Shown here one piece after another: positions 1-5,114 of a DNA stretch of 8,301 nt (positions are counted from its first letter, which is position 1; each line of letters opens with the position of its first letter). A program made the position numbers and the translations under genes. The notes under the pieces are model-generated. The model ran no database searches and was not told the origin of the DNA. It saw only the letters and a list, made by a program, of their open reading frames with translations. Location: contig DKLU01000430.1 of the NCBI GenBank assembly GCA_002455915.1, positions 1 to 8,301 of the forward strand, written 5' to 3'. This DNA comes from Chryseobacterium sp. UBA6632. GTDB taxonomy: Bacteria > Bacteroidota > Bacteroidia > Flavobacteriales > Weeksellaceae.

Positions 1-416
1 GTTTGACCAATATATTTCTTTAAACTTTCAAATTTTGAAGGAGATAAGGTAAAACCTGTCGACTGATTTAAAAGTAAATCATTTCCGTCATAATTTTCCC
101 AAACCTGCGGCTTTACATTTTCACCACTAAAATCTGGTGAAGTATCATAATGTGAAATAAATCCAATAGTTGGTTTATCATCATTTTCAAGGTTTGACGG
201 CACATAACCCATGATATAACCATTTTCGTCAATCGATACATTCTCAAGACCGATCGTTTTCAATTCTTCTGTGATATAATTGGCGATATCCCACTGTCTC
301 TCTGTGGAAGGGGTTGCCTCGCTTTCGGCATCACTGGTTGAATAGATTTTTACATAACTAAGAAAACGGTTCAGTAACTTTTCTTTCCACAATTGGTTGA
401 ATTCTATTGCGCTCAT
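1..416 (-). CDS. pepT: Peptidase T (tripeptide aminopeptidase), N-terminal part, cut by window edge
   Basis: Cytosolic zinc metallopeptidase of the M20 family that removes the N-terminal residue from tripeptides. Only the first 138 codons are present; the reading frame is open to base 1, so the gene continues leftward (about 410 residues is usual). The start is ATG at 416-414, giving MSAIEFNQLWKEKLLNRFL, with the family's early segment SDAESEATPSTERQWDIA (residues 29-45). The strongest signature is FISHYDTSPDFSGENVKPQ (86-104): H89 is a zinc ligand and D91 the neighbouring catalytic aspartate, as in the HxDTSPD motif of PepT. YDGNDL (109-114) is also typical. The bridging metal ligand, the catalytic Glu pair and the dimerisation domain lie outside the window. 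A -7 box sits about 20 bases upstream. The 73-aa gene upstream is on the same strand with a 111-base gap, so co-transcription is possible but not required. Family assignment is confident. Confidence 0.93.
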   Translation of the reverse strand, partial: MSAIEFNQLWKEKLLNRFLSYVKIYSTSDAESEATPSTERQWDIANYITEELKTIGLENVSIDENGYIMGYVPSNLENDDKPTIGFISHYDTSPDFSGENVKPQVWENYDGNDLLLNQSTGFTLSPSKFESLKKYIGQ

Positions 417-435
417 TATTAGATTAAATTTCCAA

Positions 436-443
436 CAAAGTTA
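436..443 (-). promoter_or_regulatory. Candidate -7 promoter box for pepT
   Basis: Read on the minus strand this is TAACTTTG, a full match to the Bacteroidetes primary-sigma -7 consensus TAnnTTTG. It lies 20 bases upstream of the pepT ATG, which would give a leader of roughly a dozen bases. No TTG lies at the expected 17-23 base distance upstream, so the -33 element is missing or degenerate. The call rests on one box and its position. Confidence 0.45.
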
Positions 444-527
444 GCAAATTTGATGCGGAGAATAATTGATTTATCCTTGAATTAAAACATTAATCATAAT
501 TCATTGAAAATCAAAATAAAGTGAATA

Positions 528-749
528 TTAAACTGCGTAAGCCGCTTTATTCTGAAAAACAGTCATTCCTTCCATTTTGTTGGTAAACGTATTGTAAACG
601 ATCTCCACAGTAAAACATGAAATTTCATAAAGAACATATTTCAGCGTGTTTACGGTTCTTTCGTTCATCACCCGTCCGTTTGTCATTACCATATTGCATT
701 GAGATTGTTGATCCGGCAAATTTTTGAAGTCGTAGTAAGAAATATTCAT
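528..749 (-). CDS. Small conserved-looking protein of unknown function (73 aa)
   Basis: I do not recognise a characterised family. The product is a soluble-looking 73-residue protein with no signal peptide and no membrane helix. It begins MNISYYDFKNLPDQQSQCN, has a segment NGRVMNERTVNTLKYVLYEI (24-43), then alternating hydrophobic residues around FTVEIVYN (46-53) that suggest a beta strand, and ends QNKAAYAV. The mix of Tyr/Phe/Val strands and charged loops looks like a real folded protein. It starts with ATG, ends with TAA, and no better frame overlaps it. I have an impression of similar short proteins in other Chryseobacterium genomes, but this is unverified. It lies upstream of pepT on the same strand. 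An 8-base inverted repeat lies just upstream of its start (763-797). No function is proposed. Confidence 0.6.
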   Translation of the reverse strand: MNISYYDFKNLPDQQSQCNMVMTNGRVMNERTVNTLKYVLYEISCFTVEIVYNTFTNKMEGMTVFQNKAAYAV

Positions 750-762
750 AGTAATTAATTTT

Positions 763-797
763 ATTGGTAATGAAGCATATACAATTTGTTTACCAAT
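763..797. repeat. Inverted repeat upstream of the 73-aa gene, possible operator
   Basis: ATTGGTAA (763-770) and its exact reverse complement TTACCAAT (790-797) are separated by 19 bases. The pair lies 14-48 bases upstream of the start of the 73-aa gene, where promoter and operator elements would be expected. The half-site spacing of about 2.5 helical turns could fit a dimeric regulator. With 8-base arms in AT-rich DNA, chance is a real alternative. Confidence 0.35.
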
Positions 798-1043
798 TTG
801 AATAAAAAATATACCACATTTTTATTTTTCCTTTATTAAAAGGTGTTAAAGGTGATGAAATTTAATATTAAATTTTTGAATCAGGTTATGATTTAATTTT
901 TAATGAAAAAGAATTTGATAAGAAGTAATTCAAGTATTCGTTATTTAATATTTATTATTGAAATTTTAAATTGAATATAATCCTTTGAAAATCAAAATAA
1001 TGTTAGATTTGTAAATACCGTATTCCAAATTGTTTAGTTTTAT

Positions 1044-1051
1044 TATATTTG
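1044..1051 (+). promoter_or_regulatory. Candidate -7 promoter box for the HMG-CoA-lyase-family gene
   Basis: TATATTTG matches TAnnTTTG exactly. Transcription would start at about 1055-1059, leaving a leader of some 11-15 bases before the ATG at 1070. The box includes the TTG at 1049-1051 that would otherwise be the longest possible start, so that codon would lie upstream of the transcript. No TTG sits 17-23 bases upstream (the nearest, at 1030-1032, is only 11 away), so the -33 element is unclear. Confidence 0.5.
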
Positions 1052-1069
1052 AGAAAATCTAAAAGTAAA

Positions 1070-1918
1070 ATGTTTCTTACTGAATGTCCGCGTGATGCAA
1101 TGCAGGGTTGGGGAGAATTTATCCCCACTGATAAAAAAATAGATTATATCAACTCTTTGATGGATGTTGGTTTTGATGTATTGGATTGTCTGAGTTTTGT
1201 GTCTCCAAAAGCAATTCCCCAAATGGCAGACTCTGATGAGGTTGCCGAAAATATCGATAAATCCCGTTCCAAAACAAAAGTTTCTGCGATTGTTGCCAAT
1301 TACAGAGGCGCCGAAAAAGCATTAAAACATCAATCGGTGGATATTATCGGATTTCCGTTTTCTATTTCTGAAACTTTTCAGCATAGAAATACCAATAAAA
1401 ATCAAGAGGAAGCTTTTGAGGAAATCATCAGAATGTTGGAATTGGTAAAAAGTGAAAACCGACAATTAAACATCTACTTTTCAATGGCTTTTGGAAATCC
1501 TTACGGCGAAATGTGGAAGTGGGAAGATGTAGATTTTTGGGCGCAACGGTTTTCAGAAATCGGAGTTAAAGATGTTTTATTGTCTGATACAACGGGAGTT
1601 GCAACGCCACAATCGATCTCTCTTTTATTTGAAAAGATACCTTCAAAATATGCTGAAATTAATTTCGGAGCACATTTTCATAACCGTTATGAAGATTCTT
1701 ATTCAAAGTTAAAGGCTGCTTACGACCAAGGTTGTACAAGATTTGACAGTGCGATCAAAGGAATTGGCGGTTGTCCGATGGCAAAAGACGATTTGGTTGG
1801 AAATATGCCGACAGAACAGGTCATCAACTTCATGAGTGTAGAAAAAGCAGACCATAAGCTGAATTTATTAAACTTCGAAAGTTCTTATAATAAAGCGAAA
1901 GATATTTTTCATTTTTGA
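1070..1918 (+). CDS. Hydroxymethylglutaryl-CoA lyase family protein
   Basis: DRE-TIM metallolyase of the HMGL-like family, expected to cleave 3-hydroxy-3-methylglutaryl-CoA to acetoacetate and acetyl-CoA in cytosolic leucine breakdown. The protein has 282 residues from ATG 1070. Visible family features: TECPRDAMQGWGEF (4-17) with catalytic R8 and metal ligand D9; SFVSPKAIPQMAD (42-54), very close to the human SFVSPKWVPQM segment; LSDTTGVATPQ (171-181); GAHFHNRYED (200-209) with metal ligands H202 and H204; and GIGGCPMAKDD (231-241) with active-site C235, followed by N245 and E249. Differences from the human enzyme are DAMQ for DGLQ, HFHN for HCHD, and one extra residue between the Cys and the metal-binding Asn. 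The exact substrate is therefore inferred. A TTG at 1049 would add seven residues but overlaps the -7 box, and family similarity begins at MFLTE. A hairpin with a T-tract overlaps the stop codon. Confidence 0.82.
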   Translation: MFLTECPRDAMQGWGEFIPTDKKIDYINSLMDVGFDVLDCLSFVSPKAIPQMADSDEVAENIDKSRSKTKVSAIVANYRGAEKALKHQSVDIIGFPFSISETFQHRNTNKNQEEAFEEIIRMLELVKSENRQLNIYFSMAFGNPYGEMWKWEDVDFWAQRFSEIGVKDVLLSDTTGVATPQSISLLFEKIPSKYAEINFGAHFHNRYEDSYSKLKAAYDQGCTRFDSAIKGIGGCPMAKDDLVGNMPTEQVINFMSVEKADHKLNLLNFESSYNKAKDIFHF

Positions 1919-1940
1919 GACCTTGTCTCTTTTATTTTTT
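1917..1940 (+). terminator. Terminator-like hairpin overlapping the HMG-CoA-lyase-family stop codon
   Basis: GAGAC (1917-1921), a CTT loop and GTCTC (1925-1929) form a perfect 5-bp stem followed directly by TTTTATTTTTT. The stem shares two bases with the TGA stop of the upstream gene and ends 17 bases before the ATG of the OsmC gene. It looks like a short intrinsic terminator or attenuator. The stem is short, so partial read-through into the next gene is plausible. Confidence 0.45.
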
Positions 1941-1946
1941 ATAATT

Positions 1947-2348
1947 ATGACTTCAAAAATAACTTATATAGGCGATTTAAGATGTTCAGCAGAACATTTA
2001 CAATCAGGAACCATTATTGAAAGTGATGCTCCGACAGATAATCACGGCAAAGGCGAGAAATTTTCTCCCACAGATCTTTGTGCAACTTCTTTAGCCGAAT
2101 GTGCACTTACCACGATTGCCATTTTAGGCAAAGAAAAAAATATTAACATTGACGGAGCTTACTGTAATCTTCAAAAGATTATGAAAGGTGAGCCAAGAAG
2201 AATTGGTGAAATTGTATGCAATTTTGTGTTTTCAGATTCTTATTCTGACAAAGAAAAATCTTTTATCGAAGAAACAGCGCATAACTGTCCGGTAGCGAAA
2301 AGTCTTCATCCGGATTTGGTACAGACCATGATTTTCATTTATCAATAA
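1947..2348 (+). CDS. OsmC family protein (predicted thiol-dependent peroxidase-like)
   Basis: Small cytosolic protein of the OsmC/Ohr superfamily, whose characterised members reduce organic hydroperoxides through a reactive cysteine pair. The protein has 133 residues from ATG 1947, starting MTSKITYIGDLR. Recognisable segments are SDAPTDNHGKGEKFSPTDL (26-44), ATSLAECAL (46-54) and TAHNCPVAKSLHPDL (110-124). C52 and C114 sit at the two conserved redox-cysteine positions, so it is probably active. The sequence is closer to the flavobacterial/YhfA-like branch than to Ohr, so substrate and physiological role are not known. A TTG at 1923 would add eight hydrophobic residues but lies inside a hairpin, so I reject it. 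It follows the HMG-CoA-lyase-family gene by 28 bases and may be expressed by read-through; no separate promoter is evident. A good terminator follows. Confidence 0.85.
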   Translation: MTSKITYIGDLRCSAEHLQSGTIIESDAPTDNHGKGEKFSPTDLCATSLAECALTTIAILGKEKNINIDGAYCNLQKIMKGEPRRIGEIVCNFVFSDSYSDKEKSFIEETAHNCPVAKSLHPDLVQTMIFIYQ

Positions 2349-2356
2349 AATATTTT

Positions 2357-2390
2357 AAAACCTTAGAATTTTCTGAGGTTTTATTTTATT
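2357..2390 (+). terminator. Intrinsic terminator after the OsmC family gene
   Basis: AAAACCTTAGA (2357-2367) pairs with TCTGAGGTTTT (2372-2382) across an ATTT loop, with one G-T wobble, and runs into ATTTTATT. This is an 11-bp stem, about as clear as flavobacterial terminators get. Its ends, AAACCT and AGGTTT, match the hexamers of the double palindrome at 4401-4433. Confidence 0.75.
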
Positions 2391-2423
2391 TAAGTTTTTC
2401 TAAATTATTTAACTGAATTAAAT

Positions 2424-3260
2424 ATGTCACCCATAATCTCACCTTCCGAATTAAAAAATCTTTCCACAGAAAATCTAATCATCTTAGATGCAAGAGTAGG
2501 AAAAGATGTTTATCAAAATTATTTAAGTAAACATATTAAACGTGCAAGATTTATCGATTTAGATAAAGATCTGGCGGAAATTGGAGAAAACGCAGCTTTT
2601 GGAGGTAGACACCCGCTTCCAAGTATTGAAAAATTTGCTGAGACCCTTTCTAATCTTGGAATTTCGGAAGATGCTCATATTGTTGTTTATGATGATAAAA
2701 ATGGATCAAACGCTGCTGCAAGAGCTTGGTGGATGTTGAAATCTTTTGGTTTAAAAAATGTTCAAGTTTTGGATGGCGGATTTCAAAATGCTGAAAAAGA
2801 AGACTTAGAATTTTCTTCAGATGAAGAAAATTTTGAAAAAGCAGAATTAATTAAAAAAGAAAACTGGCTTCTTCCAACTTCGTCTTTGGAAACTGTTGAA
2901 AATGAATTAACAAACTATTCTTCAACGGTAGTTGATGTAAGGGATGCTTATCGATATAACGGAGAGTCTGAGCCCCTCGATTTGGTTGCAGGGCATATTC
3001 CGGGAGCGATTAATATTCCTTTCTCTGAAAATTTAGATGAAAATGGAAATTTCCTGAAACCTGAAATTTTAAAAGAAAAATATTCAAAATTGTTAGCAGA
3101 TAAACCTCAGAATTTAATTATTCATTGCGGTTCTGGCGTGACGGCTTGCCATACTATTTTAGCGTTACATTATGCTGGATTTCCAATTCCTACTTTATAC
3201 GTTGGTTCATGGAGCGAATGGAGTAGAAGAGAAGGAAAAGAGGTGGCGAGAGAAATTTAA
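2424..3260 (+). CDS. Sulfurtransferase, two rhodanese domains (3-mercaptopyruvate type)
   Basis: Cytosolic enzyme that moves a sulfane sulfur from a donor, probably 3-mercaptopyruvate, to thiols or cyanide (sseA/TST-like). Its 278 residues match the usual length. The N-terminal rhodanese domain (about 5-125) carries LDARVGKDVYQNYLSKHI (21-38) and GGRHPLP (60-66). Its degenerate active loop has aspartate at the cysteine position (YDDKNGSNAAARAWW, 89-103), so it is inactive, as is usual. The catalytic domain (about 152-275) has VVDVRDAYRYNG (169-180), GHIPGAINIPF (190-200) and the loop HCGSGVTACH (234-243) with C235. The loop form CGSGVT is characteristic of mercaptopyruvate sulfurtransferases rather than of thiosulfate enzymes, which usually have CRKGVT-like loops. 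The start is the ATG at 2424. The gene lies between terminators, so it is probably monocistronic; upstream only a partial -7 box (TAAGTTTT, 2391-2398) is visible. Confidence 0.92.
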   Translation: MSPIISPSELKNLSTENLIILDARVGKDVYQNYLSKHIKRARFIDLDKDLAEIGENAAFGGRHPLPSIEKFAETLSNLGISEDAHIVVYDDKNGSNAAARAWWMLKSFGLKNVQVLDGGFQNAEKEDLEFSSDEENFEKAELIKKENWLLPTSSLETVENELTNYSSTVVDVRDAYRYNGESEPLDLVAGHIPGAINIPFSENLDENGNFLKPEILKEKYSKLLADKPQNLIIHCGSGVTACHTILALHYAGFPIPTLYVGSWSEWSRREGKEVAREI

Positions 3261-3282
3261 AACAATCAATAAAGAACAAAAT

Positions 3283-3318
3283 AAAAGGCTGCCAAAATTG
3301 ACAGCCTAATTTATTTTT
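3283..3318. terminator. Bidirectional terminator between convergent genes
   Basis: AGGCTG (3286-3291) pairs with CAGCCT (3302-3307), extended inward by a C-A mismatch and then CA/TG. On the plus strand it is followed by AATTTATTTTT, and on the minus strand by TTTATTTTG. It can therefore end both the sulfurtransferase transcript and the minus-strand operon ending at 3329. Confidence 0.75.
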
Positions 3319-3328
3319 AATCCGAATA

Positions 3329-3655
3329 TTAAAGCATTCCCAGCTCAAATTTCGCTTCTTCACTCATCATATCTTTGTGCCAGCTTGGCTCGAAAGTAAG
3401 CTCTAAATCTACACTTTTCACATTTTCTACCTCTGCAACTTTGTCTTTTACTTCTTGTGGAAGCGTTTCGGCAACGGGGCAGTTCGGTGTGGTAAGTGTC
3501 ATGATGATTTTAACATCCGCATCATCGGAAATCTGTACGTCGTAAACCAAGCCCAATTCGTAGATATCTACCGGAATTTCAGGGTCATACACGGTTTTTA
3601 AGACACCGATGATTTCCTCACCAATGTCAGCGATCTGATCGTCTGTAAATTTCAT
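3329..3655 (-). CDS. SUF-type Fe-S cluster assembly factor, DUF59/MIP18 family (SufT-like)
   Basis: Small cytosolic protein of 108 residues made of a single DUF59/MIP18 domain, the family of SufT, PaaD and the eukaryotic CIA protein MIP18, implicated in Fe-S cluster assembly or delivery. The signatures are DPEIPVDIYELGLVYDV (24-40), TTPNCPVAETLP (55-66) with the conserved reactive C59, and the tail EPSWHKDMMSEEAKFELGM (89-107), where the W followed by MMSEEAK is typical of the short SUF-associated form. It is the last gene of the minus-strand group, 3 bases after the exonuclease stop, so probably translationally coupled to it. No suf operon genes are next to it here, so the SUF role comes from family knowledge. 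The tail has F-E-L-G-M-L, close to the family's usual ending. Confidence 0.88.
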   Translation of the reverse strand: MKFTDDQIADIGEEIIGVLKTVYDPEIPVDIYELGLVYDVQISDDADVKIIMTLTTPNCPVAETLPQEVKDKVAEVENVKSVDLELTFEPSWHKDMMSEEAKFELGML

Positions 3656-3658
3656 TTT

Positions 3659-4363
3659 TTAATCTAAATTGATGTACCTTTTCAACAAATCTTCCTGACG
3701 CATGCGTCGGAAAACATTTGCCAAAGTTAAGACATCTTTTTCACAATAGTCAACTATTCTTTGCAAGTCTTTCTCTATGTAGTAGATTGATGAAACCATT
3801 GAGCCATCGATATCGTCTTTGGGAGTCGGAATTCCGAAAAGATGAGCTAATAATTCGAGTGAAACAAAGCTTTTATAATCGCCGAATTTCCAAAGTTCCA
3901 TCGTGTCGATATGCGGAATTTCCCACGGTTTTTTTCCGAACATCTGAAAAGGAACGGGAGGTTGAATTCCGTTAATTAAAAATCTTCTGGCGATCCATGG
4001 AAAATCAAACTCCTTTCCGTTATGGGCACAAAGGATAACATCACGAAGCCGCGGACTGTTAAAAATTTCGCCAAACTCCATCAATAATTTTTTTTCATCG
4101 TGATGGGCGAAACTTTTAATTTTCAAGGTTTCATTTTTTTCAAGCATTCCGATGGTGATGCAGACGATTTTTCCAAATTCAGCCATAATTCCGGCTCTTT
4201 CGGGGTAAAATTCTTCTGCAGAATAATCATCTTTTCGCTGAAACCTTGTTTTTTTATCCCAAAGCATTTGCTCTGTTTCGGTAAGATCGTCCCAATTTCC
4301 TGCTCCTGGAACAGTCTCAATATCAATGAATAAAATCTTTTCTAAAGGAATATTTTGTATCAT
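3659..4363 (-). CDS. PolB-like 3'-5' exonuclease (DEDDy family)
   Basis: Predicted single-domain 3'-5' exonuclease related to the proofreading domain of family-B DNA polymerases (the DNA_pol_B_exo2 type), with no polymerase domain attached. The protein has 234 residues. All catalytic motifs are visible: Exo I FIDIETVPG (12-20) with D14 and E16; Exo II CAHNGKEFDFPWIARR (112-127) with N114 and D120; Exo III DYCEKDVLTLANVF (205-218) with Y206 and D210 in the Y-x3-D spacing that defines DEDDy enzymes. It is therefore probably active, with two metal ions, on DNA or RNA ends; the substrate is unknown. I chose ATG 4363 because similarity begins at MIQNIPLEKILF. A TTG at 4402 would add 13 residues but lies inside the double palindrome. 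It lies between csaA and the SufT-like gene in one operon. Confidence 0.87.
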   Translation of the reverse strand: MIQNIPLEKILFIDIETVPGAGNWDDLTETEQMLWDKKTRFQRKDDYSAEEFYPERAGIMAEFGKIVCITIGMLEKNETLKIKSFAHHDEKKLLMEFGEIFNSPRLRDVILCAHNGKEFDFPWIARRFLINGIQPPVPFQMFGKKPWEIPHIDTMELWKFGDYKSFVSLELLAHLFGIPTPKDDIDGSMVSSIYYIEKDLQRIVDYCEKDVLTLANVFRRMRQEDLLKRYINLD

Positions 4364-4400
4364 GTGTTTTTTCTTCAAATTAAATATGGCGGTTAACGTC

Positions 4401-4433
4401 AAACCTCATAGGTTTCCAAAACCTATGAGGTTT
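4401..4433. repeat. Double palindrome: four copies of AAACCT/AGGTTT
   Basis: A perfect 15-bp inverted repeat (4401-4415 and 4419-4433) with a 3-base CCA loop. Each arm is itself an interrupted palindrome: AAACCT-CAT-AGGTTT and AAACCT-ATG-AGGTTT. The element can fold as one long hairpin or as two small ones. It lies between csaA and the exonuclease gene, within the operon. There is no long T-tract on either side, so it is not a classic terminator. It resembles a REP-like dispersed element or an intra-operon RNA processing or stability hairpin. Confidence 0.85.
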
Positions 4434-4468
4434 AATTAAAATTAATGAGAATAAATATCTTGAAAAAT

Positions 4469-4816
4469 TTATCCAACCTGCATTCCGTTTTTTGTTGGTA
4501 ATGAGGGAGTTAAAAGCGTTACGTCTTTTTTATCTTCTCCGTAAACTCCCAAAACGAGACATTCGCTGAAAAAATTAGCGATTTGTTTTTTAGGAAAATT
4601 CACGATTGCCATAATCTGCTTGCCGATTAATTCTTCTTTTTCGTACAGTGAAGTAATTTGTGCGGAAGATTTTCTGATTCCTAAATCTCCAAAATCGATT
4701 TCCAGTTGATAAGACGGGTTTCTTGCCTTTTCAAAGTCGTTTACTGAAATGATGGTTCCGCATCGGATGTCTATTTTTTCAAAATCAGCCCAGGAAATAT
4801 CGGGTTTTATATTCAT
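4469..4816 (-). CDS. csaA: CsaA-like tRNA-binding protein / export chaperone
   Basis: Small cytosolic OB-fold protein of the tRNA-binding-domain family (EMAP-II/Trbp111 type). Bacillus subtilis CsaA, of similar length (about 110 aa), is described as a homodimeric chaperone linked to protein export that can also bind tRNA. The 115 residues match CsaA nearly end to end: WADFEKIDIRCGTIISVNDF (9-28), an IDFGDLGIRKSSAQIT core (40-55), GKQIMAIVNFPKKQIANF (65-82), SECLVLGVYG (84-93), then LLTPSLPTKNGMQVG at the C-terminus. The start is ATG 4816. It is the first gene of the minus-strand operon, preceded by a roughly 105-base leader from the promoter at 4927-4956. A 105-base gap with the double palindrome separates it from the exonuclease gene. 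Which role dominates (chaperone or RNA binding) cannot be told from sequence. Confidence 0.9.
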   Translation of the reverse strand: MNIKPDISWADFEKIDIRCGTIISVNDFEKARNPSYQLEIDFGDLGIRKSSAQITSLYEKEELIGKQIMAIVNFPKKQIANFFSECLVLGVYGEDKKDVTLLTPSLPTKNGMQVG

Positions 4817-5114
4817 GATAATGTGTTGATTAGTTGTTTTAATTCTTTTTTTATTTACATATTTATTTGAACCGTTTTTGAGATATCAATTGATTTCTTC
4901 AAAATTCATTTAAAAATAGGTTGTAACAAATGTATTAAAATAATAAAAACTTCAAAATGCTTTTATGAGCTGGAAATTTTTCTCATTTAAAATCAATTAG
5001 TTATAAAAAATTAGTTAAAAGTTTTTAAAAATTGATGCAAGATTCTGCAAAAAGTGGATTTATATCAATGAGTACTCACAATAACTAAATGTATAATGAA
5101 TTGAATTTGAACTA
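4817..5114. other. AT-rich divergent intergenic region
   Basis: This stretch of nearly 300 bases separates csaA (minus) from the lipoprotein gene (plus). It holds the csaA operon promoter (4927-4956), its long leader, and a 10-base palindrome ATCAATTGAT (4885-4894) inside that leader. For the plus-strand gene, only a near -7 box, TGAATTTG at 5102-5109, is visible. That box would make the transcript almost leaderless and has no -33 partner. No RNA gene or open frame was seen. Confidence 0.6.
4927..4956 (-). promoter_or_regulatory. Promoter of the csaA-exonuclease-sufT-like operon
   Basis: On the minus strand TTTG (4956-4953), an 18-base spacer and TACATTTG (4934-4927) reproduce both halves of the Bacteroidetes primary-sigma promoter (-33 TTTG, -7 TAnnTTTG) at normal spacing. 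It is the best promoter in the window. Transcription should begin near 4920-4923, giving a leader of about 105 bases before csaA. Confidence 0.7.

Larger units (their letters stand above)
750..1069. other. AT-rich intergenic region between divergent genes
   Basis: This 320-base stretch separates the minus-strand 73-aa gene from the plus-strand HMG-CoA-lyase-family gene. It contains an inverted repeat (763-797), an 18-base perfect AT-only palindrome (858-875, AAATTTAAT plus its complement), one copy of a 24-base imperfect direct repeat (977-1000, partner at 496-519) and a -7 box (1044-1051). A 23-codon frame at 903-974 exists but has no supporting features. I see no RNA gene, riboswitch or mobile element. 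Confidence 0.6.

Noticed and set aside
858..875. 18-base perfect palindrome AAATTTAATATTAAATTT
   Set aside because: It is made only of A and T in an AT-rich gap, so chance is likely, and it is not placed near a recognised promoter.
903..974. 23-codon frame starting MKKNLIRSN in the intergenic region
   Set aside because: It is very short, has no promoter or ribosome-binding evidence, and such frames are expected by chance in AT-rich DNA.
1049..1069. TTG start adding seven residues to the HMG-CoA-lyase-family protein
   Set aside because: The TTG is part of a perfect -7 box, and family similarity starts at the ATG at 1070.
1923..1946. TTG start adding eight residues to the OsmC family protein
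   Set aside because: The codon is in the loop and stem of a terminator-like hairpin, and the extra residues (MSLLFFII) do not fit the family N-terminus.
3718..4333. Plus- and minus-strand frames of 67-85 codons over the exonuclease gene
   Set aside because: They are shadows of the exonuclease gene, which has all its catalytic motifs in one frame.
4364..4402. TTG start adding 13 residues to the exonuclease
   Set aside because: It begins inside the double palindrome, and similarity to the family begins at the ATG at 4363.
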